Shown one piece after another: positions 55,456 to 62,424 of a stretch of DNA of 64,000 nucleotides. Made by a program: the position numbers and the translations under genes. The first letter of the stretch is position 1. Every line of letters starts with the position of its first letter. Below the pieces are notes generated by a model. The model was given only the letters and a program-made list of their open reading frames with translations, made no database searches and was not told the DNA's origin. The stretch lies in NCBI GenBank assembly GCA_900466605.1, contig UBMU01000019.1, positions 62,001-126,000 of the forward strand, read 5' to 3'. The stretch comes from Hyphomicrobiales bacterium (GTDB lineage Bacteria; Pseudomonadota; Alphaproteobacteria; Rhizobiales; Rhizobiaceae).

Positions 55456-56423
55456 CGCTGGCGACCACCATCGATGGTATCCGCCCAAAGCCGCGGCATA
55501 TTCTTTGCGTTGGGGCCATGGTGCTAGACACACTTTTTAGAGTGCGCACCATGCCAACCGGCCAAGGTAAGATCCTGCCCTACGACATGCTGCAGATCGC
55601 GGAAGGCATGGCATCGAGTGCCGCCTTTGCGATCGCTAGGCTCGGCGGAAGAGTTAGTCTCTGGGGCGCGGTGGGCGACGACGAAACAGGCGCGCGTATC
55701 ATTCGCGATCTATCTGCAAGCGGGATCGAAACAGGCGGTGTTCTACGCGTGGCAGATGCCCGCTCGGCTGTGTCCACGATTCTGATCGACGATAACGGCG
55801 AGCGCTTGATTGTCCCTTTCTATGATCAGCGACTGCACGATGCTGCCCGGCCGGTCACCGCTGCCGACATTGCCTCATTCGACGCAGTTATGGTTGATGT
55901 CCGTTGGCCAAAGCTTGCCCTTCAAACGCTCCTCGCGGCGCGCGAGGCGGAAAAGCCCGCCGTTCTGGACGGCGACGTGGCTCCGGACGGTGTGATCGAA
56001 ATGCTGGCGCCCGCAGCTAGCCACATCGTCTTTTCGCAGCCGGCCGCTGAGCGGCTTGCGGGAACAACAGATCCAGCATCGATAGTCCGCATCCTGAAAG
56101 AGCGCTTCTGCCATGCCTTTGTCAGCGTGACGTTGGGTGAAAGAGGCTCCTACTGGTTCGATGACACCACCACCTCCGTTCGCCACCTCGTCGCACCATA
56201 CATCAAGGCGGTCGATACGCTGGCGGCAGGGGACGTCTTTCATGGAACATTCGCCCTAGCCATTGCCGAGGGCGTGGCGATCGACGATGTCATGCGCGCG
56301 TCGTCGATGGCCGCGGCAATCAAATGCCAGACATTCGGAGGGCGCACCGGAGCCCCGACACGCGAAGAGCTTGCTGAAGCATTGGCCAACTGGCATCCCA
56401 TCGCTGTCGATGTCGCCATCTAG
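55452..56423 (+). CDS. PfkB-family sugar kinase
   Basis: The 323-residue kinase has the ribokinase fold: ILCVGAMVLDTLFRVRTMP, ARLGGRVSLWGAVGDDETG, VDVRWPKLALQTL, VLDGDVAPDG and KCQTFGGRTGAP. The catalytic motif, normally DTTGAGDxF, reads DTLAAGDVFHG; the base Asp is kept. DVRW, LDGDV and GDVFHG recall the YihV-like subgroup of PfkB kinases. It starts at a GTG overlapping the permease stop. It probably phosphorylates the imported sugar or sugar acid, or the product of the DapA-type enzyme. Confidence 0.88.
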   Translation: MTLATTIDGIRPKPRHILCVGAMVLDTLFRVRTMPTGQGKILPYDMLQIAEGMASSAAFAIARLGGRVSLWGAVGDDETGARIIRDLSASGIETGGVLRVADARSAVSTILIDDNGERLIVPFYDQRLHDAARPVTAADIASFDAVMVDVRWPKLALQTLLAAREAEKPAVLDGDVAPDGVIEMLAPAASHIVFSQPAAERLAGTTDPASIVRILKERFCHAFVSVTLGERGSYWFDDTTTSVRHLVAPYIKAVDTLAAGDVFHGTFALAIAEGVAIDDVMRASSMAAAIKCQTFGGRTGAPTREELAEALANWHPIAVDVAI

Positions 56424-56599
56424 GACGGCAGCAAAGCCGTCTTTCGTGCCAGCCGGCTCAAGACACCAAACGGACCGATGACGTAGAGAAATGAATATCG
56501 CGCAACCTTGCGTGCCTACGCGTCAACCGCGAACCAGTGGCCGACTGCTGGTGTAGAACGCCCCATACCTAAGTGTAGTTACGCAATCTGCGGGACAGG

Positions 56600-56751
56600 T
56601 CTACCTTCTCCTCATCGCCTCAACCCCTCGATGAGGCGGGTAGCGTCCTCCCAGCTACCAGGCGTCGGTGTCCCTCCCCCTGCACCGAAGCCGCGGATCC
56701 CCAAGATCCGCCTTGGCCGTCTCCATCCGCCCGGAGACGGCCTTTCTTTTT
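56600..56751 (+). ncRNA. structured RNA with C-rich loops, sRNA or leader of the CDF gene
   Basis: Hairpins follow in series: CCTCATCG/CGATGAGG (56610-56636), GGTAGC/GCTACC (56639-56659) with loop GTCCTCCCA, TCGGTG/CACCGA (56665-56688) with loop TCCCTCCCCCTG, GCGGATC/GATCCGC (56693-56711), then an intrinsic terminator. The CCTCC in two loops is an anti-Shine-Dalgarno pattern known from rhizobial Hfq-bound sRNAs. Alternatively it is a riboswitch-like leader, since it ends 43 bases before the CDF start. The 5' end is uncertain. Confidence 0.55.
56715..56751 (+). terminator. intrinsic terminator
   Basis: GGCCGTCTCC at 56715-56724 and GGAGACGGCC at 56733-56742 form a perfect 10-base stem with an 8-base loop, followed by TTTCTTTTT. 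It ends the structured RNA or the operon upstream. Confidence 0.9.
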
Positions 56752-56793
56752 GTAAGGGGCCGAGGTTCTGAAGGATGAGCAGAGAAGCGGAAC

Positions 56794-57825
56794 ATGCACG
56801 GCAACATCAATAGCCTTTCCAACACATCAGGCATGGCCCGGACAGGCCTCGCAATCGTCGCGATCAGCCTCTTCGCCGACCTGACGATCGCCGCACTCAA
56901 GTTTGCCGCCGCTTCCGTATCGGGCAGTACCGCCATGTCGAGCGAAGGGGTGCATTCGCTCGTTGATGCCGGAACCGAGATCATTCTTCTCTATGGTCTC
57001 ATTGCATCAGGCAGAAGGCCGAACCCCGAACACCAGCTTGGCTATGGTCGCGAAGTCTATTTCTGGAATTTCGTGGTTGCGATCCTCATTTTTGCCCTCG
57101 GCGCCGGCATTGCCCTGCTCGACGGGCTTCACCAGATCGCGCGACCGAAGCCGATCGACAACGAACTGATCAGCTACATCGTGCTTGCCTGCTCTGCCGT
57201 TCTTGACGGTGCAGCGCTCTGTGCGGCTGTCCGTCGCACAAGCGCGGGACGCGGCAAAGACAGCCTGCTAAGGTTTCTGCAACGGCGCAGGGATCCCACG
57301 GCTTCCACGATTGTCTTCGGGGGCGTAGCGTCCATTATCGGTATCCTGGCGACCGCTGGCGGGCTGCTCGCCTCGAGTGTCGCGGGCGATCCCCGCTTCG
57401 ATGGTTTGGCGTCACTGGTTATTGCGGTAATCCTTGCTGTTACCGCCTTCAAGCTTGCGGCTCAAAGCAAATCGCTGCTGATCGGCGTTCCAGCCGATCC
57501 ATCGGTTGTTGCCGAGATCATCGAGGACACCAAGAAGAACCCAACGGTCAAGTGCGTCAATGGAATGATTAGCGCTCACCTGGCACCGGAACAGGTGATA
57601 GTCGCTCTGAGCGTCTGGTTCGAGGAAGAGTTGTCGAAGGCCGGCGTCGAGCAGGCAATCGCGAACATCGAGGACGACCTACGCACTCGACATCCGCAGA
57701 TCGTTGCTCTCTTCATCAAACCTCAGTCGCCTGAGCGATATCGCGCACTAAATAGCCATCGGATCCGGTTTTCGCATGTACGAGTAGCGGGCGAACGGGC
57801 GGCAACCCCCTATGCTTCTGTATAG
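56794..57825 (+). CDS. cation diffusion facilitator (CDF) efflux protein
   Basis: The 343-residue inner-membrane protein exports divalent metal ions. It has about six membrane segments. The first metal site is SSEGVHSLVDAGTE (His and Asp four apart), with RRRDPTASTIVFGG in the later transmembrane pair. A cytoplasmic C-terminal domain follows (ADPSVVAEIIEDTKKNPTVK, LAPEQVIVALSVWFEEEL). The metal cannot be told. It lies after a structured RNA and just before a molybdoenzyme gene. Confidence 0.9.
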   Translation: MHGNINSLSNTSGMARTGLAIVAISLFADLTIAALKFAAASVSGSTAMSSEGVHSLVDAGTEIILLYGLIASGRRPNPEHQLGYGREVYFWNFVVAILIFALGAGIALLDGLHQIARPKPIDNELISYIVLACSAVLDGAALCAAVRRTSAGRGKDSLLRFLQRRRDPTASTIVFGGVASIIGILATAGGLLASSVAGDPRFDGLASLVIAVILAVTAFKLAAQSKSLLIGVPADPSVVAEIIEDTKKNPTVKCVNGMISAHLAPEQVIVALSVWFEEELSKAGVEQAIANIEDDLRTRHPQIVALFIKPQSPERYRALNSHRIRFSHVRVAGERAATPYASV

Positions 57826-57913
57826 TTTGCGGGGGCCATGCCCGTTGTTACGCTCACTTGCCTGATGTGCCAATACAGGCCCTTGGTGGCCATAAGGATC
57901 GAAGGAGTTCGAC

Positions 57914-60208
57914 ATGAAGGATCAGCGGCCGGAAGGCATTGAGCAATACGATCAACCGGCCGGTGGCTGGGGCGCACTCAAGGCTGTTGCCAAGACACTG
58001 GCACATCAGCAGGTCGTGGCCCAGGGCACCAAGACCCTGTTAAAGGCCAATCAGCCGGAAGGTTTCGATTGTCCTGGCTGCGCATGGCCGGATCCTAAAC
58101 ATACCTCGTCGTTCGAATTTTGCGAGAACGGCGCCAAGGCGATTACCTGGGAATCCACGGCCAAGCGCTCGGGACCGGAGCTCTTTGAAAAAAACACGGT
58201 CTCGGAGCTTTGGAACTGGACGGACCATGAGCTGGAAGACGCCGGGCGGCTGACAATGCCGCTGCATTACAACACTGAATCCGATCGCTACGAGCCGATT
58301 GAGTGGGACGCGGCCTTCAAGTTGATTGCGGCCGAACTGAAAAAACTTGACGACCCAAACAAGGCCGAATTCTACACATCCGGTCGTGCTTCCAATGAAG
58401 CGGCTTTCCTCTACCAGCTCTTCGTTCGTGCCTACGGGACCAACAACTTCCCCGATTGCTCCAACATGTGCCATGAGGCAACCAGCGTCGGGCTTCCGAT
58501 GTCGATCGGCGTCGGCAAGGGCACGGTGACGCTTGAGGATTTCGACTACGCCGACGCAATCTTCAGCTTTGGTCACAATCCCGGGACCAATCATCCTCGG
58601 ATGATGACGACGCTGCACAATGCGTCGCGCCGAGGCGTGCCGATCGTCGTCTTCAATCCGCTGAAGGAGCGCGCGCTGGAACGCTTCGCCGCGCCGCAAG
58701 ATCCGGTCGAAATGGTAACTTTGTCCTCGACGCCGATCGCTTCGGCCTATCACCAGTTACGCACCGGCGGTGACCTTGCGGCACTTAAAGGCATGATGAA
58801 GGCGATATTCGAGCGCGATGCGGCCGATATGGCCGCCGGTGGTTCCGGCGTACTCGACCGCACCTTCATTGGAGAGCACACGGTCGGCTTCGATGCCTTA
58901 CGCGCCGATGTTGCATCCACCAGTTGGGATCAGATCGTCTCAGTAAGCGGCCTTGCCAGGAGCGCCATCGAGAGCGCTGCCGATGTCTACATAAACGCAA
59001 AGAATGTGATCATCTGCTACGGCATGGGGATCACCCAGCACGCCAACGGCACGGGCAACGTGCAGCAAATCGCCAATCTGCTTATGCTCCGGGGCAACTT
59101 AGGCCGGCAGGGTGCCGGCATTGCTCCGATCCGCGGTCATTCCAACGTGCAGGGCGACCGCACGGTCGGGATCACCGAAATTCCGAATAAGGCATTGCTC
59201 GACGGAATGGAGCGGGCATTTGGCTTTCGGCCGTCGGGAGACAAAGGGCACAATGCCGTCGAGGCTGTGGAGGCCATTATCGCAGGTGAATCAAAGGCGC
59301 TCATATGCCTCGGCGGCAATCTGGCCGTCGCCATGTCTGATCCGGAGGCCACCTGGGCGGGCATGCGCAAGCTCGATCTAGCGGTCCACATTGCCACCAA
59401 ACTTAACCGGTCGCATCTCTTGGTGGCGAAGACGTCACTTGTTCTTCCGTGCCTCGGCCGTACCGACCTCGACACACAAGCGTCCGGCCAGCAGGCCGTT
59501 ACCGTGGAAGACTCGATGTCAATGGTGCATGCGTCGCGTGGCTTCTTGAAGCCCCCGAGCGAGGAATTAAGGTCCGAACCGGCCATCATTGCCAGCATTG
59601 CCAAGGCGACGCTGGGCGATCGCCACGGTATCGACTGGGACGGCCTGATTGCAAACTATGACCGGATCCGGGAGAAGATCGAAGTGGTCTTCCCTGATTT
59701 CCATGACTTCAACAAGCGAGTTCGCGTGCCCGGTGGCTTCCGGCTCGATGTCGCGGCCTCCTTCCGTCGATGGAATACGCAGAGCGGCAAAGCGAACTTC
59801 CTCGTCGCTACCGGCCTGGATGAGGATCCGCTGATCAAGAACCCGGATGCGCTTGTCTTGACCACTATCCGCAGCCATGACCAGTATAATACGACTGTCT
59901 ACGGCCTCGATGACCGATATCGCGGTGTCTTCGGTCGGCGCGACGTGATTTTCATGAACAAGGACGACCTCGCCGGTCGCGGTCTGAAAGATGGCGATCG
60001 GATCGATATTCGCGGCCTGATTGCAGCTGGAGAAGCAACCCATCTGGTCCGTGGCTTTACGGCAGTCGAATACAATATTCCGAAGGGCTCTGTTGCAGGC
60101 TATTACCCTGAGATGAATGCCGTTATGTCTTTGCGCCACTATGACCGCCTTTCGGGAACGCCGTCCTACAAGGGCGTACCCGTCATGGTGGCTGCCAGCC
60201 ATAGCTGA
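57914..60208 (+). CDS. FdhF/YdeP-type molybdopterin oxidoreductase
   Basis: The 764-residue protein belongs to the formate-dehydrogenase-like YdeP family of Mo-bis-MGD enzymes. The N-terminal CPGCAWPDP differs from the four-cysteine iron-sulfur motif of true formate dehydrogenases. The active-site region has SNMCHEATSVGLPMSIGVGK with the Mo-ligand cysteine. Later cofactor motifs include YGMGITQHANGTGNVQQIAN, LRGNLGRQGAGIAPIRGHSN and TTIRSHDQYNTTVYGLDDRY. The start follows GAAGGAG. Substrate is uncertain; the adjacent formate/nitrite-type channel suggests a small anion. Confidence 0.92.
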   Translation: MKDQRPEGIEQYDQPAGGWGALKAVAKTLAHQQVVAQGTKTLLKANQPEGFDCPGCAWPDPKHTSSFEFCENGAKAITWESTAKRSGPELFEKNTVSELWNWTDHELEDAGRLTMPLHYNTESDRYEPIEWDAAFKLIAAELKKLDDPNKAEFYTSGRASNEAAFLYQLFVRAYGTNNFPDCSNMCHEATSVGLPMSIGVGKGTVTLEDFDYADAIFSFGHNPGTNHPRMMTTLHNASRRGVPIVVFNPLKERALERFAAPQDPVEMVTLSSTPIASAYHQLRTGGDLAALKGMMKAIFERDAADMAAGGSGVLDRTFIGEHTVGFDALRADVASTSWDQIVSVSGLARSAIESAADVYINAKNVIICYGMGITQHANGTGNVQQIANLLMLRGNLGRQGAGIAPIRGHSNVQGDRTVGITEIPNKALLDGMERAFGFRPSGDKGHNAVEAVEAIIAGESKALICLGGNLAVAMSDPEATWAGMRKLDLAVHIATKLNRSHLLVAKTSLVLPCLGRTDLDTQASGQQAVTVEDSMSMVHASRGFLKPPSEELRSEPAIIASIAKATLGDRHGIDWDGLIANYDRIREKIEVVFPDFHDFNKRVRVPGGFRLDVAASFRRWNTQSGKANFLVATGLDEDPLIKNPDALVLTTIRSHDQYNTTVYGLDDRYRGVFGRRDVIFMNKDDLAGRGLKDGDRIDIRGLIAAGEATHLVRGFTAVEYNIPKGSVAGYYPEMNAVMSLRHYDRLSGTPSYKGVPVMVAASHS

Positions 60209-60235
60209 ACTGATCCATGGTTATCTCATCGGTCT

Positions 60236-60272
60236 CCCGGTATCGCTGATACCGGGGCATCACGGGCCCGTG
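60236..60272 (+). terminator. hairpin and palindrome after the molybdoenzyme gene
   Basis: CCCGGTATC (60236-60244) pairs with GATACCGGG (60248-60256) around a 3-base loop, about 28 bases after the stop. CACGGGCCCGTG (60261-60272) is a perfect 12-base palindrome directly after. No T-run follows. It may limit read-through or form part of the leader of the next gene. Confidence 0.4.
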
Positions 60273-60322
60273 TTCTCGGGCTGCAGTCCTGTTGTTTGCC
60301 AACCCCTAGACCTTCCTCCTGT

Positions 60323-60342
60323 ACACCTACACCTACACCTAC
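60323..60342 (+). repeat. hexanucleotide tandem repeat ACACCT
   Basis: Three and a third copies of ACACCT lie in the region between the molybdoenzyme and channel genes. Copy number could vary between strains; no role is known. Confidence 0.5.
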
Positions 60343-60433
60343 GTATGATTCAACACAGCGGTGTCTGTGACTAACCTCCTTGCATAAAGCAGCGAAGCGC
60401 CCGGTCGATCCGGGCAGATGCGAGGATCTCGTC

Positions 60434-61267
60434 ATGTACCAGGATTCCATCACCACCTTTGCCGAGTCTGGCGGACACAAGGCACTCATCGTCCGGACAC
60501 AGTTCTTCGCGTTTCTGGTCGGAGCGGCGATGGCCGGTGCCTACATCGGCTTCGGCGACATCGTCATGTTTACGGCCGCCGCGCATGTCGATCCAGCCTG
60601 GGCGCATCTCATCATGGGCATCGTCTTTTCATCGGCCCTGACGATCGTTGTGTTTGCCGGGTCCGAACTCTTCACCGGAACGGCGATGTACATGCCGCTC
60701 GCGATGCTGACGGGGCGCGCGGGCGTTACGGATACGCTGCTGGTCTGGTGCAGCGCATGGATCGGCAACCTGTTCGGCGCTGTGATCCTCGCGAGCCTCT
60801 TTCATATGGCCGGCGGCGGCGTACTATTGGGCGATGGAAGCCAAGCGTTCTTCTCCGCGGTTTCGGCAAAGATGTCTGCGGGCTCCCTTGAGCTGTTCGC
60901 TCGCGGCATCCTTTGCAACTGGCTGGTGTGCCTGGCGATCTGGATGGCAGGGCGCACCGATAATGCCGCCGCCAAGATCATGCTGATCTTCTGGCCGATC
61001 ACAATCTTCGTCGCCGCTGGATATGAGCACTCCGTCGCCAACATGTTCACCTTCTCCATGGCGCTGATAGGCGACCATCCCGCCAACATCACGGTCGGCG
61101 GTGCAGTCCACAACCTGATCTGGGTCACGCTTGGAAACCTGATCGGCGGTTCGGTCTTCATGGCACTCGGCTATTGGGTGCAGTTCCATAGTACCGGGCA
61201 CGTCTCGTTTGTTCCGGCTCCTGTGACTGTTCCCGCAAGAAATTCCGCCGATCGGAATGAAAAGTGA
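60434..61267 (+). CDS. formate/nitrite transporter family channel, NirC-like
   Basis: The 277-residue inner-membrane channel has about six segments and the FNT motifs SELFTGTAMYMPLAMLTGRA, ARGILCNWLVCLAIWMAGRT, YEHSVANMFTFSMALIGDHP and GAVHNLIWVTLGNLIGG. These resemble E. coli NirC more than FocA, as I remember them. The ATG at 60434 (MYQDSITTF) matches the NirC start MFTDTINK; an upstream in-frame start would add an odd leader. It follows the YdeP-type enzyme and may move nitrite, formate or a similar anion. Confidence 0.92.
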   Translation: MYQDSITTFAESGGHKALIVRTQFFAFLVGAAMAGAYIGFGDIVMFTAAAHVDPAWAHLIMGIVFSSALTIVVFAGSELFTGTAMYMPLAMLTGRAGVTDTLLVWCSAWIGNLFGAVILASLFHMAGGGVLLGDGSQAFFSAVSAKMSAGSLELFARGILCNWLVCLAIWMAGRTDNAAAKIMLIFWPITIFVAAGYEHSVANMFTFSMALIGDHPANITVGGAVHNLIWVTLGNLIGGSVFMALGYWVQFHSTGHVSFVPAPVTVPARNSADRNEK

Positions 61268-61275
61268 GGGTCGTG

Positions 61276-62424
61276 ATGACCGATCAGCTCAATATCACAA
61301 GTTTCAGCCCTTCACCGCCGGCCGCTCGCGCACCGACCAGCGAGGCTCCGATACCGAGCCAACAGTCCTCGACGGCCACCGCGACGATCAGGCGGCTCGC
61401 CATTCCAGTACTCGCGGTCACCATCGTTGGCGGCAGTGTTGCACTGGTTATGGCAGACTGGAACCGCTGGGTAGCTGGCGCTGCCTGGCAATCGACTGAC
61501 GACGCTGTCGTCAATGCGGATGTGTCCACACTTAGCGCGCAGGTGAGTGGTACGATAAAGAGCACGCCGGTTGAAGACTATCAGCGTGTTACGAAAGGCC
61601 AATTGCTCGCCGAAATCGATCCTCGCGAATACGATGCGGCCGTCGAGGTGGAGAAGGCAAGCCTCTCATCTGCCAACGCTTCGCTCGCTAACCTTGCGAA
61701 CCAAATCGAATTGCAGAAGGCTGTCGTGCAGGCGGCCGAAGCGCAGAATGCCTCGGCGCTTGCCCAGCAGACCCAGGCCGAACTCGAATTCCACCGCCAG
61801 ACAAGCCTTGGCGATGCCACCTCACAACAGCAACTGCAGCAGGCACAGTCAGCCTATCTCCAGGCCCAGGCTGCGGTCAAATCAACGGCTGCCGCAATCG
61901 AGCAGCAGAAGGCACAGCTGAAGGTCCTCGCCGGGCAAGATCCACTATTGCGCGCCCAGGTCAGCGCGGCACAGGCAAATCTGGATACAGCGTTAATCCG
62001 CCAAAGCTACACCAGAATCTATGCACCCTTCGATGGGGTTCTTGGCCGCAAGCTCGTGCACGTGGGCGATTTTGTCGCTGCGGGCACTAGCGTTCATTCG
62101 GAGGTTCCACTCCCGAACGTTTATGTGACGGCAAATTTCAAGGAAACGCAGCTTGCACACATGCCCCCGGGCCGCCCGGCTGACGTCACCGTTGATACAT
62201 TTCCCGGCCAGACCCTCCATGGAACGGTTTCCCGGCTGTCACCGGCAACCGGCTCAATATTTGCACTCCTGCCCCCTGATAATGCGACAGGCAACTACAC
62301 GAAGGTGGTGCAGCGTGTTCCGGTCAGAATCGATCTCGATGCTGGCCAACCTCTGATCGACCGCCTCAAGCCGGGAATGTCGGCCATCGTGACCGTCAAT
62401 ACGTCAGTGAATGCAGGGCCATGA
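61276..62424 (+). CDS. HlyD-family periplasmic adaptor (EmrA-like)
   Basis: The 382-residue membrane fusion protein has one N-terminal membrane anchor (LAIPVLAVTIVGGSVALVMA), a barrel-sandwich part (VSTLSAQVSGTIKSTPVEDY, QLLAEIDPREYDAAVEV), a long Gln/Ala-rich coiled coil (residues about 110-230) and the second half of the lipoyl motif (APFDGVLGRKLVHVGDFVAA). It pairs with the MFS pump gene, which overlaps its stop by ATGA. The ATG at 61276 is chosen; an in-frame GTG at 61264 overlaps the channel gene. Confidence 0.9.
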   Translation: MTDQLNITSFSPSPPAARAPTSEAPIPSQQSSTATATIRRLAIPVLAVTIVGGSVALVMADWNRWVAGAAWQSTDDAVVNADVSTLSAQVSGTIKSTPVEDYQRVTKGQLLAEIDPREYDAAVEVEKASLSSANASLANLANQIELQKAVVQAAEAQNASALAQQTQAELEFHRQTSLGDATSQQQLQQAQSAYLQAQAAVKSTAAAIEQQKAQLKVLAGQDPLLRAQVSAAQANLDTALIRQSYTRIYAPFDGVLGRKLVHVGDFVAAGTSVHSEVPLPNVYVTANFKETQLAHMPPGRPADVTVDTFPGQTLHGTVSRLSPATGSIFALLPPDNATGNYTKVVQRVPVRIDLDAGQPLIDRLKPGMSAIVTVNTSVNAGP

